This document shows, in pieces, positions 7,484-15,020 of a DNA stretch of 50,072 nucleotides. The stretch spans positions 1 to 50,072 of the forward strand of contig PLBP01000035.1 in NCBI GenBank assembly GCA_003135415.1, given 5' to 3'. The number at the start of each line of letters is the position of its first letter. Positions within the stretch are counted from its first letter, which is position 1. A program made the translations under genes and the position numbers. Source of the stretch: Hyphomicrobiales bacterium (lineage in GTDB: Bacteria > Pseudomonadota > Alphaproteobacteria > Rhizobiales > Xanthobacteraceae). The notes beneath the pieces were generated by a model that was not told the origin of the DNA, did no database searches, and saw nothing but the letters and a program-made list of their open reading frames with translations.

Positions 7484-7510
7484 GTCTGCTTTTGAGGGCA
7501 AAGCGGACAT
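7484..7510. repeat. Palindromic repeat element
   Basis: GTCTGCTTTTGAGG followed by GCAAAGCGGACAT. The arms GTCTGCTTT and AAAGCGGAC pair with one G-T mismatch. It is the last member of the family seen in the window. Confidence 0.65.
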
Positions 7511-7647
7511 TGATAAAGTCCGATGTGCTAAACAATTTTTGCGATCCGCGAGTTAGAAAAAATTCCGAATCTACCAATGATCTGCAAGGGCGTTAGACAC
7601 TTTTCACTCGCGTAAACCGTTGAAAACAAAACGATGCGTTGTGACTC

Positions 7648-7688
7648 TGACTCCGAGAATCTAGGTTCGAATCCTAATCCCCCAACCA
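7648..7688 (+). pseudogene. 3' tRNA fragment (right copy of the 24-bp repeat)
   Basis: The segment reads like the end of a tRNA: CTAGG-TTCGAAT-CCTAA forms a T-arm (four of five pairs), then TCCCCCA resembles an acceptor 3' strand and a final CCA (7686-7688). The upstream ACTCTGACTCC resembles an anticodon loop with CTG, but its stem does not close and no 5' half with D-arm exists. It is therefore not a working tRNA. The first 24 bases equal 4696-4719. It probably marks an old integration site. Confidence 0.6.
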
Positions 7689-7981
7689 GCCTGTTCAGAT
7701 TCGCTTCTGCGGCTCGGCACAATTCTAATGCCGTATCGAAGGACGAGCATCGGTTTTTTCTTCAACTTCCGCGAAGAGGTACAGAGTTTCACGTATATAC
7801 CGCACTAGCACCCATGCCCTATCACAGCATTGCCGCCAGAACCCTCTGGCGTGGCGCGATCATCGCCCGGCCCTTTTTCTTGCGCGGCCGATGACCTGAT
7901 GGATGAAATCCTTCCAGCGCGCATCAAGAACAAACGGGTGGCATGCCGTTATTGCAATTTCGCCGGTGGCCCGCCACTCGG

Positions 7982-8242
7982 TCAGATATGACCCGGCCCG
8001 TGGCCGTCGAATAAGCCCAGATGCTTCTGACTTCTTTCCGGCATATCCGGAACGTTGATCGAGCGTCCCATGAAGCTCGTCCACGGCTTTTCCGCCAGCG
8101 GCTGCACGGTAACGAACCGCCAGAATTGGCGCTCCGTCATGACGATTTCCGTTACGCCATGTTCCAAAACCCAGCTTTGCAGGGCCGACAGCCGAATTTG
8201 ATCGCGATCATTGAACATGGAATCGGGTATGGATTTTTTCAT
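7982..8242 (-). CDS. Hypothetical protein, 86 residues
   Basis: A soluble, mixed-charge protein (MKKSIPDSMFNDRDQ at the start, ending in FDGHGPGHI). No transmembrane segment, signal peptide or known motif is visible. The longer frame begins at 8362, but GAGGAAA about 7 nt before the ATG at 8242 favours the shorter product. I do not recognise it. The remnant-rich surroundings mean it could itself be a decaying gene. Confidence 0.4.
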   Translation of the reverse strand: MKKSIPDSMFNDRDQIRLSALQSWVLEHGVTEIVMTERQFWRFVTVQPLAEKPWTSFMGRSINVPDMPERSQKHLGLFDGHGPGHI

Positions 8243-8427
8243 GAAAATGTTTCCTCGGTTCGTTGAAGTTCTGCCTCGCCTGCTCGCTTCGCACGCCGCA
8301 AGGCAGCATTGAGCCATCAAAAGCGGAGGCCGTGCGGTCCGAAATAGCCGTCCGAAAACCATACGCGCCGATCCTTAACGGGTTCGGTTCGGCTGTAATC
8401 GTGCAATAAGGCGGCTTTGACGGGGCT

Positions 8428-8775
8428 CTAGTTCCTTAGACCGCCACTCTCGACAACGAAGCGCACGATCCTGTCCGCACCGTCGCCGGTCTTGAGATTG
8501 GTGAATACGAAAGGGCGGCCGCCGCGCATTTTCTTCGCGTCCCGGTCCATGACTTCGAGGGAAGCGCCAACCAAAGGCGCGAGATCGGTCTTGTTGATCA
8601 CCAACAGATCCAAGCGCGTAATGCCGGGACCGCCTTTGCGCGGAATTTTATCGCCCGCCGAAACGTCGATAACGTAGATCGTGATATCGGCCAGTTCCGG
8701 CGAGAAGGTCGCGGCGAGATTGTCGCCGCCCGACTCGATCAGGATAAGATCGAGCTTCGAAAAGCGGGCGCGCAT
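8428..8775 (-). pseudogene. ureG: Urease accessory GTPase UreG, C-terminal remnant
   Basis: These 115 residues match the second half of Ure[18 protein letters not shown], then [18 protein letters not shown], then [15 protein letters not shown] (the NKxD guanine-specificity motif). Intact UreG is about 200 residues and starts with a P-loop (GPVGSGKT) that is absent here. The homology begins near 8787 (IAEM) and an in-frame TAG lies about 40 nt further upstream, so the 5' half has been lost. No other urease gene is in the window. The end of the deletion abuts the dinB upstream region. Confidence 0.85.
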
Positions 8776-8866
8776 TTCGGCGATTGAGTGGTATGATGAG
8801 ATTCGGCTAGCTCGGATTTCCTATGACCGAATTGCCATGCTCAAATCCAACACTGATCAAAGTTAA

Positions 8867-9976
8867 ATGTTAGCCGCTCCCGCCGATCACGAAGCCGGTG
8901 AAGCAACGCGGCCGCGTAAAATCATTCATGTCGATATGGATGCTTTCTTCGCCTCGGTCGAACAGCGCGATAATCCTGATCTCCGCGGCAAGCCCGTCGC
9001 CGTCGGCGGCTCGCGCGAGCGTGGCGTGGTCGCGGCCGCAAGCTACGAGGCGCGTAAGTTCGGCATTCGCTCGGCCATGGCCTCGGTCACCGCTCGGCGC
9101 AAATGCAGCGAGCTGATCTTCGTAAAACCGCGCTTCGACGTGTACAAAGAAGTCTCGCGGCAAATACGCGCGATCTTCGCCGAATACACGCCGATCATCG
9201 AGCCGCTGTCGCTCGACGAAGCTTATTTGGACCTTTCCGAAAACTTGAAGGGGATAATTTCGGCGACCATTATCGCTGAAGAAATTCGCGCCAGAATTCG
9301 CACCGAGACAAGCCTCACGGCTTCAGCCGGCGTCAGCTACAACAAGTTCCTGGCCAAGCTCGCCTCCGATTATCGTAAACCCGACGGGCTCTATGTCATT
9401 ACGCCGAATATGGGGGCGGCGTTCGTCGAGGACCTGCCGGTCAGTAAATTCCACGGCGTTGGACCGGCAACCACCGCAAAAATGAATGGACTCCGCATTT
9501 ATACCGGCCGAGATCTTCGGGCGCAGACGCTGCCTTATCTGCAAAAATACTTTGGAAAATCCGGACCCTATTACTATTCGATCGCCCGCGGCATCGACGA
9601 CCGCCCGGTGCGAGCGAACCGCGTACGCAAATCGGTTGGAGCGGAGAACACGTTTGCGCAGGATCTCGTGGCGTTGGACGCGATGCGCGACGCGCTGCAG
9701 CCGATCATCGACAAGGTCTGGCGCTATTGCGAGGGGTCGGGCATTCGCGGGCGAACGCTAACGCTGAAAGTAAAGTACGCCGACTTCGAGCTGATCACGC
9801 GTAGCCGATCCACGCCAAAACCGATCGACAGCCGGCTCGATGTCGAACAAATCAGCATCGATTTGCTGACGCGCCTTTTTCCGATCCCAAAAGGCGTTCG
9901 TCTTCTCGGGGTATCGCTCTCTGCGCTCGGAACGGAGCAGCCGGAAGACAATTCGCAAATGCATCTCGCTCTATAA
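8867..9976 (+). CDS. dinB: DNA polymerase IV (Y-family translesion polymerase)
   Basis: A 369-residue Y-family polymerase. The catalytic acids are in HVDMDAFFASVEQ (Asp23, Asp25) and LSLDEAYLD (Asp117, Glu118). The thumb helix-hairpin-helix is in FHGVGPATTAKM, and the little-finger domain runs from about 245 to 355. The C-terminus QMHLAL resembles the sliding-clamp-binding tail of Pol IV, so clamp recruitment is likely. It is expected to copy past damaged bases with low fidelity. No obvious alphaproteobacterial LexA box (GTTC-N7-GTTC) is seen in the 90 bases upstream. Those bases were joined to the ureG remnant, so native regulation may have been lost. The start ATG has only a weak ribosome binding site. 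Confidence 0.93.
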   Translation: MLAAPADHEAGEATRPRKIIHVDMDAFFASVEQRDNPDLRGKPVAVGGSRERGVVAAASYEARKFGIRSAMASVTARRKCSELIFVKPRFDVYKEVSRQIRAIFAEYTPIIEPLSLDEAYLDLSENLKGIISATIIAEEIRARIRTETSLTASAGVSYNKFLAKLASDYRKPDGLYVITPNMGAAFVEDLPVSKFHGVGPATTAKMNGLRIYTGRDLRAQTLPYLQKYFGKSGPYYYSIARGIDDRPVRANRVRKSVGAENTFAQDLVALDAMRDALQPIIDKVWRYCEGSGIRGRTLTLKVKYADFELITRSRSTPKPIDSRLDVEQISIDLLTRLFPIPKGVRLLGVSLSALGTEQPEDNSQMHLAL

Positions 9977-10256
9977 TGCCTATCTATGATTGGCGTCTTT
10001 TGCGCAATTATATCAACGAGGGTGACCTATTTTCGAACGCGCCACCAGCGCGGCGAAATGCCGGGAGCCAGCCCCGTCTTGACGACGCCCGCCGATTGCG
10101 TTCTGCTTTAGGCGCAATCGAATTTCGGCCGTCTCTCGAAGGGCCTAGACGTTTCATGGCCGCAACTTGCAAGGCGCTCCCCGAAAATCGGATTGACAGA
10201 AGCCGCGCGATTCCCGCGCGGTCGCGCCTGCTAGCGCGAGCAATGAGGAAGCTGCA

Positions 10257-10463
10257 ATGCCTACCGGTACCGTGAAATGGTTCAATGCGCAGAAGGGTTA
10301 CGGTTTCATCCAGCCAGGCGACGGCGGCAAGGATGTGTTCGTCCACATCAGCGCCGTCGAACAGGCCGGGCTGTCGACGCTGAATGAAGGTCAGAAGGTT
10401 TCCTTCGACGTCGTGACGACCGACCGCGGCAAGACCGCAGCGGGCAACCTCAAGGCGCAATGA
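10257..10463 (+). CDS. cspA: Cold-shock-domain protein
   Basis: A 68-residue single cold-shock domain. RNP1 is KGYGFIQP and RNP2 is VFVHISAVE, the aromatic patches that bind single-stranded nucleic acid. It starts with [12 protein letters not shown], typical of the family. GAGGAAG precedes the ATG at suitable spacing. It probably acts as an RNA chaperone at low temperature or in stationary phase. The roughly 280 bases between dinB and this gene may hold a long regulatory leader, as many csp genes have. No specific element was identified. Confidence 0.92.
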   Translation: MPTGTVKWFNAQKGYGFIQPGDGGKDVFVHISAVEQAGLSTLNEGQKVSFDVVTTDRGKTAAGNLKAQ

Positions 10464-10584
10464 ATTTCGCCGGCGGCGGCAGCCGCCACGGGGTAGCGAT
10501 CTAACTTTCGCGTGGGAGGGCGCCGCGCGGGCCGTTCTTGCGGCATCGCTCGGCCGAACACTCTTATTCGTTCCGGTCAGGCAA

Positions 10585-10725
10585 AGCGCGATAGCGGCTT
10601 ATAGACAGGCGTTTCGATCGGGGTGGATCACGGCGGCCGAGCTCGAAGCCCTTTCTATGAAGCTCGGCAAGAATGAATATTCCCGTTATCTACAAAAAAT
10701 TTTGGAAGGCGGCCTTAGTGAATAA
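10585..10725 (+). pseudogene. rmlA: Glucose-1-phosphate thymidylyltransferase, 3' remnant
   Basis: The frame reads SAIAAYRQAFRSGWITAAE, then LEALSMKLGKNEYSRYL and QKILEGGLSE, then TAA. This matches the extreme C-terminus of RmlA/RfbA (typical pattern: EEIA-RxGWI...LGKxxYGxYL). Only about 46 of the usual 290 residues remain. The frame is open further upstream to about 10500, but that part does not resemble RmlA. It cannot be active. With the next truncated gene it marks a lost surface-polysaccharide cluster. Confidence 0.7.
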
Positions 10726-10753
10726 GGCAAAACGCCCATAAAACAATCCGGCC

Positions 10754-11125
10754 GTGATGACGCTGCCGGGTGATTCAAGGATCACAAAGCTCGGACGTTT
10801 TTTACGCAAGAGTCGTATCGACGAATTGCCGCAAATTCTCAATATTTTGCGTGGTGAAATGACCTGGATCGGGCCACGTCCCGAGGCGGTGGCGCTGACG
10901 CGATGGTACGAAGCCAAACTGCCATTTTATCATTATCGCCACATCGTGCGACCAGGAATTAGTGGATGGGCGCAAGTCAACCAGGGTCATGTCGCGGAAG
11001 TCGACGCGGTTAGGAGCAAGCTTCAATACGACTTCTACTACATCAAAAATTTTTCCCTTTGGCTCGACATCCTCATTACGATGCGCACAATTATCACGAT
11101 GATGACCGGGTACGGCGCGCGTTGA
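10754..11125 (+). pseudogene. Bacterial sugar transferase, C-terminal remnant
   Basis: 123 residues corresponding to the C-terminal half of the WcaJ/ExoY/PglC-type phosphoglycosyl transferase domain: LGRFLRKSRIDELPQ, then MTWIGPRPEAV, then RPGISGWAQVNQG and a final membrane-associated helix (LWLDILITMRTI). The N-terminal membrane helix and the KFRSM segment of the family are missing, and no good ribosome binding site precedes the first ATG. Intact members start exopolysaccharide assembly by moving a sugar phosphate to undecaprenyl phosphate. This copy is probably non-functional. Confidence 0.75.
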
Positions 11126-11213
11126 TATGACGGACCAATTTATTATACAAATCATACCGAAGCTGGATCATTGCTTAAAGTCGTTTCTTTAATCCCTCTG
11201 CCTTCGGAGATAA

Positions 11214-11981
11214 ATGGCCGCGTTCACTGATTTTGCACGAGGCACCGAGGGATCAGGCGTAGACACGATGAGCTTTGCAAGAGAACAACGCTCGAAAATT
11301 ACTCGATACTTCAGAGCATTCGAGCGAACTAAGATTTACGATCTCGTCACTGCATCGCCCGTTGTCGCCTGGTACGGGATTTCCGAGTATCAACAATTTT
11401 CGATACTTGCCGCTCAAATTACTGCACGTCCTCCCGCTGACTTAGATGCTGTCTTCGTTGTGGGTATCCTGTCGCAGATAGTTTCTCTCATTTTTATACC
11501 TGTCGTGAGCGTCATGATTCTGTTGCGCCACGTCCCAATCGCCAAAACTTCCGGACTTTTCCCACGGATCGCCGCAGTAGCCGGAGCTTACATTGGCGTT
11601 TTTATAGTGCTGCAGCCGCCACAACAGTTGCCGATTGCGGTGCATTTCATATCAGTGCTGCTAATTCTCGGCGGTGTGAGTTTTGCGCTCTATAGTATTG
11701 TCACACTTGGCCGATCTATTAGTTTGGTCCCCGAAGCGCGGCGTCTCGTGATGGGGGGACCTTACGCCGTGATCCGTCATCCAATTTATCTTGGCGAAGC
11801 TCTTGCTCTAAGTGGCATCACGCTTGAGCACTTGACGCGATGGTCGTTGCTGATCTTCACCCTGCAATGCGTGTTTCAGTTTGTGCGCATGACAAAGGAA
11901 GAGCAGGTACTACTAGGCGCTTTTCCAGAATATAAAAACTACATGAACCATACCAAGCGGCTGCTCCCGGGCCTGTACTAA
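11214..11981 (+). CDS. ICMT/PEMT-type membrane methyltransferase family protein
   Basis: A 255-residue polytopic membrane protein with about five hydrophobic segments. The C-terminal part has the isoprenylcysteine carboxyl methyltransferase pattern: GGPYAVIRHPIYLGE (181-195), then a long hydrophobic helix, then EEQVLLGAFPEYKNYM (230-244). In the family these residues bind SAM. Bacterial members methylate lipid or small hydrophobic substrates, mostly unknown. An ATG at 11268 is possible, but GGAG 4-5 nt before 11214 favours the longer form. A 7-bp stem-loop follows the stop. Confidence 0.75.
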   Translation: MAAFTDFARGTEGSGVDTMSFAREQRSKITRYFRAFERTKIYDLVTASPVVAWYGISEYQQFSILAAQITARPPADLDAVFVVGILSQIVSLIFIPVVSVMILLRHVPIAKTSGLFPRIAAVAGAYIGVFIVLQPPQQLPIAVHFISVLLILGGVSFALYSIVTLGRSISLVPEARRLVMGGPYAVIRHPIYLGEALALSGITLEHLTRWSLLIFTLQCVFQFVRMTKEEQVLLGAFPEYKNYMNHTKRLLPGLY

Positions 11982-12003
11982 GGTCCCAATACGTCGGGGA
12001 CCT
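11981..12003 (+). terminator. Possible stem-loop terminator
   Basis: AGGTCCC and GGGACCT pair perfectly around a 9-nt loop, starting at the last base of the preceding stop codon. There is no T-run, so intrinsic termination is uncertain. A second perfect stem, AATGTTA/TAACATT, follows at 12019-12035 and precedes GGTTTTGG. Confidence 0.3.
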
Positions 12004-12492
12004 GAGTGGCCCAGTTAGAATGTTAGTTTAACATTGGTTTTGGTCTGCGCCCTATTTGTGGCCCGAGAGCCGGCAACTTTTCGAGCGTTGCTAGCTTGGT
12101 CGGCAAAGGCACTTGGCATCAAGTTGAGGAATGCTGAGCAGGGTCGATCTTCATTGTAGCGGCATCTCCATCGTTCGATTCAATCGCGCGCTTCAGCCAT
12201 CGACAAGAACCACAATACATTGAGGCACTCTACGCGCACGCGCGTTCAAACCCTCGATGAAAGCCTTCCATTGCTTTTTGGGTAGGCAGTAAGAAGAGCT
12301 TACAGTACTTCATGAAGGGTATGCTTGGTCCTCACTCTGAATTAAACCGCTGGCATCCTTCCATTTCGTGACCAACAATTACTACGACGTGCCGGCGACA
12401 AATGGGTCTGTCGTCGCTCGTTTCGCAAAATGCCGATAAATCTCAGTCCGAGTTCCTCCCTTCGCGGACCCTATCGCTTGCTTCGAACGCGA
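12004..12492. other. Gene-free stretch
   Basis: I see no supported gene, no repeat of the 1-7.5 kb family and no recognisable insertion-sequence end. The composition is nearer 50 percent GC by eye, like the flanking unfamiliar genes. Confidence 0.4.
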
Positions 12493-13104
12493 TCAGGTGA
12501 TAATCCGAAATTCAACGATAACCTTGTCGATAGCCACACCATTCAACTCAGCAAATTCACGTTTTACGCGCTCGATTAGACTACTGGGTTCTGCTTGCGG
12601 AAGCGCACTGAGAATCTGCGCATTGAGAACGATATCTTTTTTCCACTTTGCCTTTGCTCTTAGACCGACGCCAACGCTTGTCGAACCTTTCTCCGCTTTC
12701 TCATCCAAAGCAATGAAGACCGGCGTGTCGCTGTCACACATTTTTTTACCCTTTGTCACTGCGTCAAAAATTCCGACCAGGGTATCAGGGTCAAAACCTA
12801 GAACCTCTATCGAGGTGTGGTTCCCATGATTTTTTCTTGATTTAACCGCCACCACTACCTCGTCAACCTCAGGAACCGTCCTCCAGCCACCCCCATCCAC
12901 GCGGCGCAAAAGACCAACCTCGCGCCCCTTGGACGTCCGAACCGCGATTTTGAGCTTTTCCGCACCTCTGGTGGCGATTAAGCGAGCGCCTGGCGCGGCG
13001 CCTCTCCTCTTGTCGCGAGCCACATCGTAACCGCGAGATTCGAGGAAATGGTGGGCTACCGCGCGCAATAATTTCTTGGTGATCTCGATCTCCCGCATAC
13101 ACAC
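12493..13104 (-). CDS. Hypothetical protein, possibly nuclease-fold-like
   Basis: A 203-residue protein, fairly basic. The N-terminal half contains PGARLIATRGAEKLKIAVRT followed by a VDEVVVAVKS strand. The order (Gly-x-x-hydrophobic strand, then a strand ending V-x-[K/R]-[T/S]) is reminiscent of restriction-endonuclease-like folds. The residues expected to be Asp and Glu-x-Lys are not acidic here, so activity is doubtful and the fold is a guess. The C-terminal half (FIALDEKAEKG, then RAKAKWKKDI) is unfamiliar. I recall similar uncharacterised proteins in alphaproteobacteria. It is monocistronic. Confidence 0.6.
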   Translation of the reverse strand: MCMREIEITKKLLRAVAHHFLESRGYDVARDKRRGAAPGARLIATRGAEKLKIAVRTSKGREVGLLRRVDGGGWRTVPEVDEVVVAVKSRKNHGNHTSIEVLGFDPDTLVGIFDAVTKGKKMCDSDTPVFIALDEKAEKGSTSVGVGLRAKAKWKKDIVLNAQILSALPQAEPSSLIERVKREFAELNGVAIDKVIVEFRIIT

Positions 13105-13236
13105 CTTATATGCTTGTTTGTTAGAAAAAGCAATGTACCCGCTCTACCCCCCTAGTTTAACTGCATGGTTAATATACGTCAATCTTTTGACATATAATCG
13201 AACTAGCTATCTAATATGGCTTGTTTGGAGATGATC

Positions 13237-13530
13237 ATGACGATCAAAATGTTATTCGTTTCGGACGCAGTGTTACGGATCGACCCCACCTGCAGCGCTG
13301 GCGTGCGTCTAGAAATCAGTTCCATCGGTGACCAAGTTCCCGGCCACATCGAGGTTTCAGGAAATCGCGATTTTTTGCGTCTCGTTGCCGAGCGCACCTC
13401 CGTTCAACTTGAAGGGTTCGGGCGCCAGTTCCGTTCGCAGGTCTTAAATTTTATCCCAGAAAACTCGATGCTGATCTTGGACAGCGGGCCGCTTTTTCGC
13501 GCTCTGGCGCGAAAGCCACTGCCGATCTAG
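13237..13530 (+). CDS. Hypothetical protein, 97 residues
   Basis: A soluble protein starting MTIKMLFVSDAVLRID and ending ALARKPLPI, with predicted alternating strands and no known motif. In-frame ATGs exist at 13216 and 13231. GGAG 6 nt before 13237 favours that start. It lies 52 bp before the terminase-like gene on the same strand and is probably co-transcribed with it. No family is recognised. Confidence 0.5.
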   Translation: MTIKMLFVSDAVLRIDPTCSAGVRLEISSIGDQVPGHIEVSGNRDFLRLVAERTSVQLEGFGRQFRSQVLNFIPENSMLILDSGPLFRALARKPLPI

Positions 13531-13582
13531 CCAAAACAAATCAAGAAGCGGAAGTTATCGTCAACAACGGAGAAACGAAACT

Positions 13583-14152
13583 ATGGCCAAGAATCTCGGC
13601 GCGCAGATAAATATTAAACAAACTTATTTTCGAAAGTTTGACTATCGGCTTATGCCAGAATTACCCGTCGTGCTCAGCATTGTTTCGGTCCAGCGTGGTG
13701 TTCGGCGTAACTACTTTTCTGTGATACAGGCTTGGTCACCTTTTGGCCATGACCACTTGCTTTTTGGTCAATGGCGGGAGCAAGCCACCTTTGAGGAATT
13801 AAGAAAAAGCTATTGGGATTTCGTCTGGCACTTCCGACCGAGTGTTGCGCTTATTAGGGCCGCTGCGAATGGCGCTGCCCTAATTTCAGACGCGAAACTC
13901 CAACAGTTTCCTCGCGTAGTTGACATCGCGCCGGATAACCGTTCGAAGGCGAAAAAGCTTATCGCACATCTACCACTAATTCGCAGCCTTGCGATTCATC
14001 TTGTGGAATCGGCTTCGTGGAAGGAAAACTACGTCAACGAATTTATCGAATTCCCAGCAGGAAAGTTCAATAATCAAATTGAAGCTACCACTCAGTATCT
14101 TGATTGGATCGGTACGAATCCGATCCCGAAGCTTTGTCAAATCGGGCATTAA
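13583..14152 (+). CDS. Terminase large-subunit C-terminal (nuclease-like) domain protein
   Basis: A 189-residue protein that follows the order of the RNaseH-like nuclease domain of phage terminases (Terminase_6C type). It has a first strand (VVLSIVSVQ), NYFSVIQAWS, a helix (ATFEELRKSYWDF), a second strand (RPSVALIRAAANG), and the closing FIEFPAGKFNNQIEATTQYLDWI region. The metal-binding acids of that fold are missing: no Asp in strand 1, Arg92 where an acid is usual, and Asn163-Asn164 where D-D is usual. Glu167 remains. There is no ATPase domain. It is probably a catalytically dead relic or a repurposed domain. Confidence 0.6.
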   Translation: MAKNLGAQINIKQTYFRKFDYRLMPELPVVLSIVSVQRGVRRNYFSVIQAWSPFGHDHLLFGQWREQATFEELRKSYWDFVWHFRPSVALIRAAANGAALISDAKLQQFPRVVDIAPDNRSKAKKLIAHLPLIRSLAIHLVESASWKENYVNEFIEFPAGKFNNQIEATTQYLDWIGTNPIPKLCQIGH

Positions 14153-14277
14153 TTGCCGGGGGATCAACCGGACCTCCACTCTGCCGAGCAAAACTCTTTA
14201 TCAGCTCTCAGCTGGGCATAGTGGTAAGCAGATCTCGTTAATAGAACAGATTACTTAGTGAGCATGAGAGGAACTCT

Positions 14278-14299
14278 CGTAGCATCTCTGCTACGTTTT
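14278..14299 (+). terminator. Weak intrinsic terminator between convergent genes
   Basis: CGTAGC, a 6-nt loop, GCTACG, then TTTT. It lies 125 bp after the terminase-like gene and overlaps the stop codon of the minus-strand gene. The stem is only 6 bp and the T-run short. Confidence 0.45.
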
Positions 14300-14881
14300 A
14301 ATAAATTCGTATCGTGTTGTGCTACAGCGTTTCCAGCCTTTTTCGCCAAGAACTTTGACGAGCTCCCCGCCTAACCGACGTGATCTACTCGCTGACGTTT
14401 GGTTTGAGTGGCTGGCTGGCAAGAACGCGATTAGTTTGACGGCAACACTGTCGGCATTTTTCCAAATAATTCCATTGTGTTTCACTCCTATTTTTAGCGG
14501 TCCATGATCTATTTCGCGCATAATTTTTTCTGCAATCATACGAAAGTTGACAGGTGACGCCGATTTCGAGAGGAGTTTGGATCCGACAATATATTGCTTG
14601 GCGACTAACTCTTGAATATTGATATCCCATCGCTGGCGTTCTGCCCGCTTTGAGCCCTGAGCGGCACGGCCATGACGTACGATTATGAACGACAAGAGTG
14701 GTGAACACCAACACATGTCCTTTATCCGGTCTAACTTATAAACCTTCATTCGAGATTCGTCTCCGCCTTCGAATTCAGTCCAGCAAGACTTAAGCAGCTC
14801 GACAAGCTGATCGCGGCTATCCGCTGGAACCAGGCCTGACGGTACCTTGGCGAGAAGCTCGCGGAGTTTCTGCAAGGACAT
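14291..14881 (-). CDS. Hypothetical protein, 196 residues
   Basis: A basic, soluble protein (MSLQKLRELLAKVPSG at the start) with no signal peptide or membrane helix. A conserved-looking core (CWCSPLLSFIIVRHG, then RWDINI) suggests a real fold, but I do not recognise it. Starts at 14896 (GTG) and 14893 (ATG) are also in frame. GAGG 6 nt before the ATG at 14881 favours the shorter form. Like its neighbours it is lower in GC than the rest of the window and may have been acquired. Confidence 0.55.
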   Translation of the reverse strand: MSLQKLRELLAKVPSGLVPADSRDQLVELLKSCWTEFEGGDESRMKVYKLDRIKDMCWCSPLLSFIIVRHGRAAQGSKRAERQRWDINIQELVAKQYIVGSKLLSKSASPVNFRMIAEKIMREIDHGPLKIGVKHNGIIWKNADSVAVKLIAFLPASHSNQTSASRSRRLGGELVKVLGEKGWKRCSTTRYEFIKT

Positions 14882-15020
14882 CGATATCCTCATCACATCT
14901 CATCTGGGCTCGCATTATGGATCGAATTCGTGGGGATACTGCACTTTCTTTCGTGCCTTAAGCTTACGAAGAAAATGGTCCAATGATCGGCCCCCACCGA
15001 GGGTCTAGTTAGAATGATAA

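Larger units (their letters stand above)
7241..7981. other. Gene-free stretch with repeats and tRNA remnant
   Basis: No convincing gene is present in these roughly 740 bases. It contains two palindrome copies (7436-7464 and 7484-7510) and the tRNA-like 3' fragment at 7648-7688. The rest, about 7690-7980, shows nothing I can identify. Confidence 0.5.

Noticed and set aside
1-7510. A CRISPR array
   Set aside because: The repeats are palindromes at irregular distances of hundreds of bases, with genes between them and no regular spacers. No cas gene is present.
7620-7688. A functional tRNA-Gln gene
   Set aside because: Only the T-arm and acceptor 3' strand are recognisable. No 5' acceptor strand or D-arm, and the anticodon stem does not close.
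8428-8775. A short functional GTPase
   Set aside because: It lacks the P-loop. Close similarity to the C-terminal half of UreG makes truncation the better explanation.
9976-10275. A 99-codon frame overlapping the dinB stop and the csp start
   Set aside because: Arg-rich without motif or ribosome binding site. More likely leader DNA of the cold-shock gene.
12004-12492. Insertion-sequence remnant
   Set aside because: No terminal inverted repeats, transposase-like frame or target duplication could be found.
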